From Whitmania pigra (taxonomy: Eukaryota > Annelida > Clitellata > Hirudinida > Haemopidae): a DNA stretch of 64,000 nucleotides. This document shows, piece after piece, positions 26,456-40,600 of the stretch (position 1 is its first letter; the number at the start of each line of letters is the position of its first letter). Position numbers and translations under genes: made by a program. The notes under the pieces were generated by a model. It made no database searches. It was given only the letters and a program-made list of their open reading frames with translations, and was not told the DNA's origin. The stretch spans positions 92,501 through 156,500 of the forward strand of contig JAJTWR010000350.1 in the NCBI GenBank assembly GCA_021613335.1. Direction: 5' to 3'.

Positions 26456-29400
26456 TCATTGTTTTATCTCCTTGCAAATGTGTTGGAGAAACTCCTGGTA
26501 CGAGAACGACGATTCCGTTTTGTCTTCGATCAGGTGCTGGTGGAAAAGCTCTTTCATCTTGCCAACTTCCCTGAGATAATCAATACATATTCATTGATTG
26601 AACTCATAATAAATAACATTTAAAAGTTAAAGTCAGGAAATAGTTGTAATCAGAAATAGAAATCAAAGTTAGTTGAATGTTTCAATGAGGTGATTCCTCC
26701 CAAAATATTTCTGCAGCATTCTTGCAAATACTTAAATGTTAACAAGGCAATGCCAAAAGCCAACAAAATATCAATTATTGAGGCAATCAATGTACTCTGC
26801 AATTGATTTCTAAATTGAATGCAAGCAATTAATGAGCAATTAAGGAGCAATTAACAAGCAATTGACGATCATCAGCACAACTTACTTGATCAATATGAGA
26901 GGAGCAAAGAAGGGACGATCCCTGTTCAGCTTGGAAATGAAGGTTCTCAAATATGCTGAGATGTCACTTTCTAATTCAGGAAGTTGTAACTGAAAATAAT
27001 TGATGTTTAATAATATGATAATATTATATATAATAATATGTTTATTGATGTTAATAATATGGTTATTCAACGACATTCAAAGCATTTGTTCACGTCTCGA
27101 ATGTGAATTAAACAGTTATTCTTAAAAAAACTGAATTGACCGCTTAAAAAGTAATGTGCTTGTTATGAGCACCATCACAATTTCATTTCACTAATCTACA
27201 ATTAGGCATTCTTGACATTTTGTTATTTACAAGTGGTTCATAAGAATATCTTCAAATATCAAAATTCGAAAAAGGATTTATTATTTACAAGTGGTTTATT
27301 GTGAATATCGACAACATCCAATAAAATCCTGCTATATTATGTGAGTCACCTCACAAAAATGCACGAATAGGCACAAATGTCAGACGAGTTCACGATCCTC
27401 GAAAACCTTTCAAAACCTTTCAAAAGAACTCACCTCCCCTTCAGAAACTTGACTGACTGAATTGACGCCAAAGACGTTCAAGCAGAACAGGTCGCTGATG
27501 GCTGGTCCGAGATAAAAATAGATGTAGGAACCGGCGTCCATGACGTAAGCACCGTGCCTGTCCACTTGGGTCGAGGACAGCGACACGATGGGTGGTCTGA
27601 TCAAATTCTCTCCCTCATGACTCCAGAGGACCTGAATTTCAAGTGAAACTTAATTAACAAGATGTTATGGTTATTTAGAAATTAACTAATAAAATTAAAT
27701 ATCAATATTAGAAATAATTATTATTGTTGTCAATATCATTGTTATTATTAATGTAAAATTAACCAAGAGACCTCTCAATAGTCTCAAGGCTGGAACAACT
27801 TAACGAGTGTCTAATAATTCGGTTTCTTACAAAGCAATTCAAAATTTGAGACCAATCATTTTAGCATATTTATTTATTTATTTATTTAGCCCAAACCTTG
27901 AAAGACAATTTGAAACTAAACAAATTTGCTATTTCACTCAAAAAGCTTGCAGAATATACCTCATTAAAATGCAAAAAGAATACTGTAATAATAATGATGA
28001 TGATGATGATGATGATGATAATAATAATAAAGTTATAAGGCACCATGTGCCTAGTGTCAGAGGCAATACCATAACTAATCTAGTTCTAAACAATGACCAA
28101 TAATTGATCTGCCTCAATACTTGTAACTTGAAAACCTCACCAGCAGTCATCCAGTAACAGGAATGCACTTACACCATGTAATTACGTAGTCATTGCACTT
28201 TTTCAACCTTAAGAACATTAGCATCCTAATGATAACATATTCACCTTTTCATCCAGATTGTGGACTGGATACAGGTATGGATGCAGGTGGAGTAGGAGCA
28301 GTTTCAATGGTAGATTCTTGAACATCTCCATGGCAACAACCCTATCATCGATTTTCGTAAAAACTCCAATTCTGAACGAAGTCTGGAGAATAATTTTCCA
28401 TTAATTATTAAATTAATTAAATTATTTTCCTCAACTTTAAAATGCTTCCTTGATGCCGTTGAGCATCAACAATCAGCTGCAATGGAAAGAAATATTTGAA
28501 CTCACAGACTTGAGAAGAGCAAGCACAAGAAGGGGTATCAATTTGAGAGAACTTGGAACGACAAGCTGGCCTTGCATCTTCTGGACTGGAGACAAGGAAG
28601 AACTGGAAGCTTTCATGATGTCAACGACTGCATTCACCATGGCTTCTCTGGAGTTCCCGAGTCCGATGTTCAACGATCTGTCGACGGCCATCTTAGAGAG
28701 GAGGCCCGCTATGGCCAGCTGGTTGGCATTGGCCTCGATTTCCAACAGCGACGACGCGACGGGGATGTTGAGGGTGTGAACTCTGATCCTTCGCTCTGCT
28801 GCAAAAAAGTTCTTGACATTGCAACGAGCACGTTTTTGAACTTAACGGCCACTAGGCCTTTTTTAAAAGTAGTATTATATTTACGAGTTAAATATATCAT
28901 TAATTAACCTTATTTAAAGTTGTAATCAAGTCCCATCATGGCATGTCATAGGATAACAAAACATTCTCATCATCACCACCACCATCGCTCTTTAAATAAC
29001 CTCAGCAGAGTTAATGATACCCACCGTCACTGGAGGTGTAGAGAATGGCAGCCTGAAACGACACGTAGTTCGATTCGAGGTCATCATCGATTGCCACCTG
29101 GATCCCGAAAGCCGCGTCGGGGTTGACGCTCGGCAGGCACAAGAGGTCGGTCGACCTTACAAAGAAGTTTCCGTGGTAACCGACGATGCTTAAGCCTGGA
29201 GTTCAAAGTAAAATCTAACTTATTAACACTGACAATGGCAAGAATAATTCATTAACATACAAATAACAATAATGGCAGTAGTAATGAATTAATAATTTAC
29301 TAATAACAGTGACATTAATGACCACCTTTGCTGCACCTGATCCTCATAACGGCCTCGAATCCAATCTTCCTCGTCAAGTACCTCGAGAAGATGGACTTGA

Positions 29401-32400
29401 ACCTCTTTGCTTCTGCAACGTTCGTGGCCGCGTGGAAGTTCGGGAAGTAATGCAGGCAACCACCGGTGAACTTTGACATGCCGTCTGCCAGTTTGTGAAT
29501 TCTATTTATTCTATTTTATCTTTGCTGACTCATTTTAATAATCAGGTGTCAATTAATTACTAAATAATAATATAGAATTGAAAATATAAAATTTTAATTT
29601 TGGCAGCATCAGGAACAAGAGAATAACAGCACAAAATGAGTTAATTAATTTTAAGTTATAAAAATAATGATTAACCAGCTATTAACAAATTATTAACAGC
29701 GAGTGACAATTAACCAATTATAGAGTAAATTAAAATAAAAATATAAATGGAGTCAAACCTAAGGAAGCAATGTCAGCATACTGAGAGTTGAGCATGAACA
29801 AATCCAGCGAAATATGATGACCTGAGCAATCGAGGGCAAAGTTCTTGTAATAGTCTGTTGCAGGACCCAGGCAGCCAATATTCTTAGGAAATAAGCGTTA
29901 CTTATAAATTATTACAAATATAATATAAGTGGTTAATTTATAAATCGTTAACAAAAAGCATGTCTGATGCACTTCGTTCATCTGGCACTACATGCAAAAA
30001 TAACTACATTTACTCTATTAATTATTATTAACATTCTATTAATAGAGATGTGAAATCAACTTTGGTGAGCCTCTCTGATTTGTCCACCCTCTGCTTCAGC
30101 GATCCTTCACCAATGGTTGGCAGTAAGCTTTGGAAGACGGATATTCTTCCACCAGTTGGTATCTGAGGCATTAAAAGATTTGTAGCTAAGCAATATATTA
30201 GCTCTTGCTTTATGTTGTTATTGTTGCCAATGATATTGCAATGATTTTCAAATGATGTTGTGATACCATCATTATTGGATATGATCGTTTGTTATTACAT
30301 TCGAAACAATAATAACCATATAATTGAAAGGCAAAATATTACATTCTCAACCAATATCACGACTTAGTGTAACATTACGGTAGCTTCATTTTTCTAAAAA
30401 CATTTAGACTCAATTTAGGAAAATTAATTCAATCTAAAGCACAAGCAACAATGATATCAAAGCACAGTCGACACATCGAGTGCAGCAGCAAATATCAGCA
30501 AAACTAAAGAACTGATCATAGGAAGCATGAAACCATCGTTTGAAAGACCGACCATCATCATTTTGGCAAACTGAAGGGCACTGCCGAGAGCACTACCGGT
30601 TTCCTCGTTGGACTTGAACATGGACGGCAGCTTCTTCAAGAAGTCGACTACCATGTCTTTTCCCTGCTGGAGGTTCACGAGCAGACCCTCGGGGCAGGGC
30701 ACGTAAGGTTCTGAGAGAGAGATTAACTCGCTTGTTAATGTTTAGGCATTAATCTATGATCCTGAACATCTGTGTTGCTTCACATGTATATGTATGGTCT
30801 AACTAAATACTTAATCACCAGCAATTTTTGAAATAAATTTAGTACGGCGTTTTAAACCAACCGTCCAAGTCAGGAACAACGATCAGTTGAATTTGCGACA
30901 GTTCTTCGGAGAGATTGAAGAAGTAGAGGTTGCTGTCATAGGCCATGAATCCGATCTGCGTCCTTCCGTCCCCCGGAATTTTATCCAATTCACTCATCAG
31001 AGTTTCACAGAACAAATCCAAATAGCCTGGAAAGAGGAGCAGAATATTTTTATATTTTTAAAAGATAATTTGTGTCGACTGAAAGCTGAAGTAACTTTCA
31101 GACGTGGATTGTGAACATCACACTTTTTATACTGATTTAACTAAAACTGTGTATAAAATTGCTCAAAAGAAATAAACGTATGGATCAATAAATCAACCGA
31201 AAAACACAGGTTAGCATGGGTATGCAATAAAGTCATCTTATGATGTCCATATAAAAACACTTAAGGAAACACTCAACATAACAACATCTGCCAGTTACTG
31301 AACTTTAAGAAATGTTTAAACGAAATTTGTACAATGATCAAAATAAATTAAAGTAGCTTCAGTTGTTAACTAAAAATAAATATCAAATAAGCTTAAAACA
31401 TGAAATTCAAAGTTGAACCAACTGACTGACCAGTGTCAATGGCATTGTGTGTAACATCCAACAGGTATAAGTATACTGCAGGCATTGGGGGTCTTAACTG
31501 AATTGATAAATATTTATGAGGTAACATTCAATTAAAATTATTTACATTATTTTATTATTTTATAGGCATCAGCAGCTGAATGGTTGACGCTTTCATTTTG
31601 GTGCAACTCCATCAAGATTTCAACTCCTTGCAGGAGTTTCTATAACTAACTAGTGCTAATTTAAAAACATGTCAATAAGGCATCAAAGTTAACAATATTT
31701 TCGAATCACTTTATAGACTACTAAATGGTTTATTAAATTATTAAATTGTATTCAAAGTAAAACATACAGTGCCAGTTGTACTCACAAGGTACTCGTCCGA
31801 TGCAATGTAATCGATGCTCGTGTTTTTGAACTCCGGTCGCTTGAACGGATCTCCGTAAGCAGGACTGTACTCGAAAATTGGCACTGCAATGTAACAATAA
31901 AACAATAATGATGTAATGTTACTGTTGGGACGTCATCTTGGGTATAATTATACGATTGCATTCTACATTGTGCGATATTAACAATTATGCATACATCATA
32001 TAATGAACAATATTAACAATTATACAAATATGTAATCACATATTTATATCAAATGTTAACATTAAAATCACCTATCTCACAAAAGCGTTAATTTAAATAA
32101 TTGTGGTTTAATCATTCAATGCAACATGTGAAACGGTAGGCGGGTAGTTTTTGAAGTATTTCATTAGATGCAGATCACTCAAGTAAAAAGACATTAGTTA
32201 ATAATTTCAGTAATCGATAATAAATATGACTTCCTCCTGATGATGATTACACGACAATTATCTGAGGAAGAGCAACGATAGACCAACCGTTGTTGAGTCT
32301 GTAGCAAATGTTACACTTCCACCTCCCGGGATCAGGGAAAGAAACGAACGGATTCATGTACGTCCTACAACTTCCGCATCTCACAATCATCTGAGAAACT

Positions 32401-35400
32401 ACCAATTGCTGTTTCGGGAGGGTGAAATCAATACTTCAAATTAAATTTTATGTTGTTTTTTTTTTAAATCAGTCAATGAATGAGTCTCACGAATTGGTTA
32501 TAAATGACAAGTTCATAAATGATTGACAGAGTGACCTAAAAATAAGACATTCATTCTCATTTCTAGCTGAGGTCTAACTAACAACAAATCAATGAAATCA
32601 ATGCTAACAACACTGAAATGCCTTGAAGTATGCGGAGCACAATAAACGTACATTTTGTACATTATATTATCATCATCATCATCATCACTAGGGCTACATA
32701 TATTGATCACCATAAATATAATACAGTGAAGTCATGATATAAGTCATGGTAGCAGTTGACAGCCAAGCTGAAAATGTTAAAAAGCCAAGCAGCACGAGAC
32801 AAAACAAGATTGAAAGTGCAACGCTGATTAAATGATTAAATGTTTAAACCAATGGTCAACAGTGGTGATGATAGCAAACAAGAAAAGCCAGCAAAGCAAA
32901 CCAACAGAAAGGTCTTTGAAGGGGTGCAGCAAAACTCCAAGAGGAAGACGACTTTTCTGGAGAAGGGAAGAGGTCTTTGGGATGGCATTCAACGTGCAAC
33001 ACATGATGCTGTGAATGATGATAATGATTTTCATCTCTAACAATTACGTTATCACTCAATGATTTCAGCAAACAATTAGTGATTTCAAATGTCAGCAAAT
33101 TAAACGTGTTTCATCATCTCAGGCACTATTTACATTCTAATGCCAATAGTTACCACCGATGTCCCTAACCACATTGGTTTAAATATTCTGCAGCAACAAG
33201 AACATACTCAGGATGGCAGTTGATGGTTCTGTAAGTGGGATTCAGTTTGGGCTCGTTCATGACGAACCCATTCCTCGTCACCAAGTCCCTCTCTTGCGTC
33301 AGGTTGCTCGTCACTATAGTCTCCTTGAGGACAAACCAAATTTAATGTCTTAATGTCATGAATTCAAGACGATGTCAATTTGTACGAAGGCAAACATACT
33401 TCAGAAACAAAATTCTAAAAACAAATTTAGTAATTAATTAAGATCTTATTTCTTTTCCCTAATTTATATTCCCTGCCACTTCAACATGTAGAAATCTCAG
33501 AAACATGTGAAAATGCAATACGAATTTCAATGCCAGCCTAAACTAGAGCATGTGAATCTTGACAAACATTACTTCATTTACGTTGAGTCCCTCAAAACTT
33601 CCTGGCAAACCCTGATGGGCAGCGTTGAGATGGTTCTGAGGGAGATGCTGTTGCGACTGGGAGAATTGTTGCTGTTGCCATGACAACTGCTGGTTAGGAA
33701 GAACTTGTGACTGCTGCCATGGCTGCCCGTCGCAGTCCTGTCTGGGCGGCTGGCCTTGACCATGTTGCCCTGTTGAAGTTTGGGGATAATTCTGCTGATT
33801 TGTAGGCAATGGCCAAGGCACTTGCTGGTGCAATGGCTGATTGGGACCCTGTTCTGCAAGAGACTGGGAAGTAATCCAAGACTGTTGAGGTCCAGGATGG
33901 TGTTGGAGTTGTTGTTGAGGGCCTGGGTGTTGTACTATTTGCTGAGGGAGACCTTGATACTGTTGCTGAGGGAAACCCTGATGCTGTTGCTGAGGGGAAG
34001 CATGATGTCGTTGGTGAAGGAGACCATGATGTTGTTGCCAGAGTTGTTGATGAGGCTGTGATGGCTGTTGCTCTATGCTGGGGAAAAGATGTGGGGGAAA
34101 TGATGTGGGCTGAGTTGGACCAAAATTGGAATCTGCAGCAGTTGTTGCTGTGGTCATGGCCTGAATGTTACCAAAAATCACTTTGCATTTATGTTTTAAG
34201 CAAATAACTAATATTAATATGAACAATGAAATAGCTTTTTTGCCATGTCATTCAAATGCAAATTATTATTGAATGTTTTAAAAACAAATATGAAGGAAGG
34301 CATTGATAACTAACATGTGTGATTTGTGAGGCTGAATGTAATGAAGGAGGAGGAGAGATAATATTCTGACCTGAAAATGGGGGAAAACATGCAGACGTAA
34401 TAAGTCTCATTGGAAATAAAAATAAGTTAACACTACATATTTATGTCCAATGACCATTTTAAAACCATTAATTATGTCATTAGTTTAAATTAAATATATA
34501 AGTTTATTAAGTGTTACAAATTAAAACAAATAGTCCAAGCAAAAAGTGTTCAATGCCTACTTGATTGATCTGCAAATGATTGATTCCTGGGTTGATCTTG
34601 ATGTCTGAGATTGCCTGTTAAAGGAGTTTCGGACCTTGATGCATCCCGGGATCCTAACGTCAATGAATTCCATTCATCATTCAATTCAAATCAAACTCTA
34701 GATTCAATAATAATAACAGTAATTAATTCAACTGCAGCCTTATAATAAACCTCGGATAAAAAGTTGAATCACACATTAATTTATGATCATGATTAGGAAA
34801 TATAATCTAAATATTAAGCAATACATTAAAAAAATATTTTAAATCAAAAATTAAAATACTCACCAGAAGGAGAATCGATCATCGATTGTGGAAGTGAAAT
34901 TGGCGGATCTCCGAGATAAGACCCTTTGGTTTGTCTATTTTCTGGAGGAGGGTGGAGATGACTCGAGGTACTAGGGAAGGCCGAGTGCACGGCAGGATTC
35001 ATCTGCCTTTGGGGTGCAATTAGAGGATCAGGCAAAAATGTTGACAACACAGGAAGAGGGGGCAGATATGGCAGAGAAAATCCGGGATTCGACAAAATAG
35101 GGTTGGGATGATTTACTTGGGGAGCCACGTAAGTAGTACTTGAAGGTGTTAACATGTTTGGAGGACGACTTTGTGATAAACCATGAGGCACAACTGTGCT
35201 TGTCTTCTGAATATTTGATGATCGTTTTTATTAAGCTTTAAGATTGATCAGAAATATTAAAAATATTTCAAATGTGCTCACAACCGCGAGGTCTTGCTGA
35301 AATCCATTAAAAGGTCCATTATGTAACTGATTTTCTTGAGTAGAGATGAGCTGCGAGGGCCATGGTGGCCTTGCAGGCACTGTAGGGGTCGGAAAAAGGG

Positions 35401-35590
35401 ATCCAGGTGGTTGATAAAACTGCATACCGCCTGCAAAGGCAGCAACCCAGATTGTCAATTAAAAATAAACAAAATAAACTCGTGATTACCTACCTGTTCG
35501 TGGATTTTGAAAGTTATCTGAATTGTCAAATTTCTGGCGTGTATTTGATTCTACAATTGATTTGTTGTGAGCGTAAATTGGCTGATCCAT
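26456..35590 (-). CDS. SEC24: COPII coat protein Sec24 (Sec24A/B type), 22 exons, complete
   Basis: Exons in coding order: 35590-35494, 35430-35282, 35206-34864, 34653-34561, 34370-34315, 34160-33573, 33323-33208, 33008-32906, 32408-32288, 31883-31786, 31497-31431, 31026-30862, 30710-30553, 30162-30061, 29882-29759, 29484-29326, 29195-29025, 28798-28506, 28382-28245, 27631-27434, 26989-26886, 26570-26456. The phases all close: 1185 aa, in the Sec24A/B range. Sec24 forms the cargo-selecting inner COPII coat with Sec23 on ER exit sites. Residues 1-510 are P/Q-rich and disordered. A zinc finger follows (C526-x2-C529-x17-C547-x2-C550), then the trunk ([35 protein letters not shown]), the beta-sandwich and helical parts ([29 protein letters not shown]) and a gelsolin-like domain ([12 protein letters not shown]) ending [19 protein letters not shown]. 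Exon 13 uses a weak donor (GTCGGT). Confidence 0.95.
33573..34160 (-). other. Q/H-rich low-complexity exon of Sec24
   Basis: This single 196-codon exon (phase 0 at both ends) encodes a glutamine/histidine/proline-rich segment with short repeats such as [18 protein letters not shown]. Long disordered N-termini are normal in Sec24, but the Q-richness here looks repeat-expanded. Confidence 0.85.
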
Positions 35591-37416
35591 CACGCCAACT
35601 AATTAAGATGCCTACTCGGACGCTGCAAAACACATCAACAACTTAAACATTAAACCGGAACAGATGTCTTTTGACATGCGCATTTGACTTACGTGGCAAA
35701 AGAAAACAGTTAAAATGCTGTCGCGGCCTTTGAAACTTTCGTTTTATGGTAAAAAATTTTAATATTTAAAAAACATTTTTAAAAATTTGATATCAATGTA
35801 AACATTAACCATCCTAGCATGGTTTTTCTTTAACTCCTACTGCTAGATTTTTTGAGTAACGCAGTTTAATATCAATATGAACTAGAAATCGACAGGGGAC
35901 CCGGGGAAGGGGCCGCAAGAAATGAAAATTTCCTGTAAATTTTATTACAGGAACCACAAAAGCTGATTATTATAATAAAGCTCTATATAAATTGTTACCT
36001 TTAAATATAAGTTCAATATTACTCAATTTCACACACGACATCATTTTATTCGAAGCAAAACTCCAATAAAATTTCAATGAGATTTAACCGGTAGAACTTG
36101 TAGAATATGCAAAATAGCATTATGGCATATAGGACAAAGTTTATTGGTAGGTTTTAGCTTTTTTCGTAGACTTTAAAAATGGCAAGAGGCCAAGACCCTT
36201 AAGGCCCCCTAAATTCACCAGTGCTTAAGAAACAGTAATGTTTCCTCATTCTTTGACAAACGTCTGACCACGAATGCCATTTAGAACTGCTTTCACTATC
36301 ACTTGAGCCTGATGAGCATCTATTTTCTATTGGCTACTAATATCTACATGGAGAGCTAAAAATAGATTCTGAATATCAAGACTACGCTTCACAAACATTA
36401 ATATTATAATAAGAGTCACTTTTCTATTGACCCTTAACATTAGCATTAGCCGCCATTTAACAGAATGTGAATTTCAAAATTCTATGCGATATGTAGACTT
36501 TGAAGCTACTCAGCGGCATCGCTAGTGATGTGTGATCTGAAGTGCACAAGTTATCACTTATGATTTTTGTAGACGAAGACGGTAATGATATTCATGACAA
36601 ATTTCGTTGTTAAGGAAAACTCACTTCTGTCGCGAATTGGTATTGAAGTTCCGATGGAACATATGCCACCATAATAAACTTTGAATTAAGTAATAGTAAT
36701 AATAATTATAATAATAATATTAACAAATAATAATTATTATATATATTATAATATAATATTATTAATTATTATAATATGAATATTTATTAATTATTTATAA
36801 TAATTATTATATAATAATTATATTATATAATATAATATTAATATTTATTATTATTATTATTAACAGTATGCTGATATTTTAACATGAAACTTTGTTCGAT
36901 TTCGAAAACCTCAAACATAAATTTGATTGGACATCCTCTGGTTGAACCCTATCCTTGTATTAAACTGCGATTTGTCAAGGACATTACTAAAATACTATTA
37001 CTACGGTCGTCTCGATTCTTCCTAATAAAGCAGTTATGTGATAATAAATAATAAAAAAATTCTCGAAATTTTTTGTACATGATATACGACATTCCCCGGC
37101 TAAAATTTAACAATTAGGGTTTGGGTTATTTTAGGGTTAGTTTAAGTTTTATTTTTTAATGAATATTAAAGTAATTAAACTACAACGACAGTTATTAATT
37201 CTTTAAACGAAAATATCTCCAAAACAGTTGCTGCTCTATGACCTATTTCAGATCTCAACCAATCACAGTGAAGGCTTACGAATATTAATCAGCAATGGCT
37301 ATTGCTTGTTAGGGCTTGGAAATACGCAACCGATATACAGATTTAAATCTTAAAATTCTGGGTTTGTTTGCTAGAAGGTTCAAGGAAACGTAGTTAATCG
37401 AAAATTCATCGAGATT
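35591..37416. other. Upstream region of Sec24 and spacer to the duplicated block
   Basis: Just upstream of the Sec24 start are ACCGGAA (ETS-like, 35653-35659) and CATGCGCAT (NRF1 half-site-like, 35675-35683), typical of housekeeping promoters. From 35.9 to 37.4 kb there is AT-rich sequence with patches such as GGGGACCCGGGGAAGGGGCC (35895-35915) and AT palindromic runs (36700-36860). No gene is supported. Confidence 0.4.
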
Positions 37417-37602
37417 TGATCATGCAATGCTTTAACATCTTTGTTGGTATTATCATCATAACCCAAATAATTTCCTTTCATTTATTATCAATATCTTGTT
37501 CATCTCGCCATTATGCTACTACTCAAAAGTGTAAGACAAAATTGAAAGTGGAAAACGCGCTCTAGTATAGGCGAGACCACGCCTCTTGACCTGGATGATC
37601 AA

Positions 37603-40600
37603 TCAACGAACAAAAGACTTCCGCAAAAATCTCCTGTCTCGCAATTCGCTTTCTGGATCCACATCATTTTTAAATTTTCTCCAAACACTGATACGATCCC
37701 ATACAGGACAAGTCGGCACGTTATTCACAACAAAGTATAACTCCTCTAATATTGCCTAAAGTGATCAATTGAATTAAATAAGATAACGTTTAAAAAGCTT
37801 AAAATGTCTCCCATGTTTGCATACCTTGTCATTTTGCTCACCGCTAATAATCTTCAGCAAATCGTCAGCACGATGTTCTTGTCCTCTCGGTAAATATAAG
37901 AATGGACTATAAGAAATCAAAATCAGTTTTTATAATAAAGTATGAGATGCAGTTACACAATAATTAACATCGCAAGATAAGTCGAACAAAGTCATCCACT
38001 CACCACATCTTCAACGTAAATTCAATCCATTCGAATAGATTGGATCGGGATCCTGGCTTCCTAAAAGCTTCATTGACAATAAATCTGGGGTAAATACCCC
38101 TGCACCTCCAGAAAACCATTGATTCGTAACATTTAGGAAACTTTTCTAACTGTAATGAATAAATAAGTTTTAAAGAAAATATATCAACTATCGATAAAAT
38201 TACGTGCAGTTTGGCTGGATGTTTGCGATTTTTGCAAACCCTGCGCCGCCTCGTGCAAGAGGGCTATATAAATGGTTGACATTTTATCCAGACATCCTAA
38301 GCCCAAATCATCTTAGTTATGCAATTAATTCGATTTTTAATCAAATAGATAAATAAATAATTAATTACTTGACATCCTATACGGATAATCAATAGGTCGG
38401 CTCAGCACAAGTACGAAATGAAATGAAATGATTGGTTATTTAATTACCTCAAGAACTTCAGCAGTTTTCCAGAACGCTGTTCGAATAATGTTCATAAGTT
38501 CCAGTCGATTTAAAAAAGGGTCGAAGAAGACATGTTTTTCGATCGTTAAATCCTCCGAATGTGATTCTGAATTGAAAGATTCTTTTGAGTCATCTTTCAA
38601 CTGATGACCATCCCAAATTCGGACTCCTATTAAATCTCCACCGTTTTCCGATATGTACGGCTCGCGTTTATAACCACGAAGACATTTCTCCAATTCATTC
38701 CACTTTTCCAGTGGTTTTTCCTTAAAATATGAGAACGTAATACTGTCATGATATTAACATTTCATACAAACTTAACCAAATAATAAGTATATTTAACTAA
38801 TTAAACAAACTTAATTAATATCCGAACTAATACCAATAACTCACACATATTTCTGAACAAAACTCTGAACAGAAGATGCTGACTAAATGGTACATGTAAC
38901 ACAAAAAGTTAGTGTTAATGGGCAAATCGTATTCGTGGAGTGCTCCATATTTGTTATATGTCTAAAATTGAATTTGTCAAAGTCAGCATTAATAGTATAG
39001 TAATTTTGAATTGAATTTTCAATTTCACAATAACGTAGTTTAGATTTAAATGACAATTTTATCAATGTTAAGTTCTTTTGGTGAAAATGGATTTTAATAA
39101 GCGCGTTTGAAAATATGAATACAAAGGCTTTCAACATCAATGATGGGCATAATAATCATTATGATTATCAGTGCAATGCAGCGTCACTGCCAACTGAAAT
39201 TGCATCATTACGTTGAAATTGGCGCCATTTAAATGCTTCACGTAATTTGAACAACATCCGTTACCTCGAAGCATCCTCTTATAAAAGATTCAATGAGCTT
39301 CATTCTCTGACTTTCGTCGTTTGAAGACATGAAATAGGCATACAAGTGGTCCAATTGCAAACGTGGGAAATGTTCGTAATCGAGCAAGTTGAATGCTTGA
39401 ATTGATGGATTTTGTTGCTGAAGATGTTGAAATATAATTAAATTTAAAATTAATTCTTGATGGTTTTATAAAATAAATATTATAATTATTATTAAGTTGA
39501 AATATAATTAAATTAGAATGTAATTAAATTTAAAATTAATTCTTGATGGTTACATAAAATAAATATTATAATTATTAATAATAGCTCTATGGGAATTGCT
39601 TCAAACCATCCAAGTCCAGAATCTTTGTTCCTTAATGATAAGTGTCTGTAAAGTTTCGTCCTCACATCTAAATATGGCTTCAGCTAAAAAGATGTTATTC
39701 AAGAAATTATTTATGGAAATTGTTTTTATAATTGTTAAATAATAATCAAGACACCATTGCAATTTTAATAAAAAAAATAACTTTTAATGACTAGGAAATG
39801 GATAGCGATAAGTGTCCTTACATTGACGACGCAACCACTGTGCAATTCTCTGTTTTTTTGGGCAACGAGGTAATGGAATATTTCTTAATTTGGACAGGAA
39901 TGTAAGGGTATCTGAAAGGTATCAAGGTTATAAAATGGTGAATTAATAAAAGTGCATTAATTATTCATGAACTCGTTAACAAATCTAAATATATTGGATT
40001 AAGTACTTGACACGTCATTAAACATTGGTGGGTAAACAAGTTTCTGGAGCTTTTCAGTCACTGCTCTCATCGCTTTGACTGCCAGGCATGCATTGCTGAG
40101 GTTCCATGATTGAAATGGGAATTTAGCGAAACTGAAAGTTTTAAGAACAGGTTATCATTTTCAAGTTAAGGTTTCAAATTTCAAAACAGCTTTTTCATAC
40201 TGTGCGACCCAATAACAAATACCAGGACCACGAGTGTGATATTTATTGGGAGAAATCTCGATCAGTTGAGTTAAAGGCCCGTTAAAAAATTGAGCCGCTC
40301 TAGGCTAAAAAAGTAATTAAAAATAAAAATTTTACAAATTAATTTTAAAATTATTCTAATAAATATTAAGGTGAAAGTCAACGAATGTTAGATTTACAAT
40401 CTCATTTGCCAGAAAATTGTATAATTCCAATGATTTCTCGACAAGCAATGACAATGCATCTCCCGATGGTAATCCTGTAAATGTAAGTGGCTTGTTTGGT
40501 ATTTTTCAAAGAAACGATTTTAACACTTGAAGCACTTAAATGAAAACAAGTTCCACTAACGTAACGAGTCATCGTTAAGCTGGCTATGGTTCGGTATTAT

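Noticed and set aside
28450..29126. + strand frames of 60-110 codons
   Set aside because: Shadows of the Sec24 exons on the minus strand.
33780..34061. Leucine-rich open frame on the + strand
   Set aside because: Antisense shadow of the Q-rich Sec24 exon (CAG/CAA read as CTG/TTG).
37108..37140. Telomere-like TTAGGG phrases (also TTAGGGTTTAGGGG near 59090)
   Set aside because: Only one or two degenerate units in each place. Too short for telomeric or interstitial telomere repeats.
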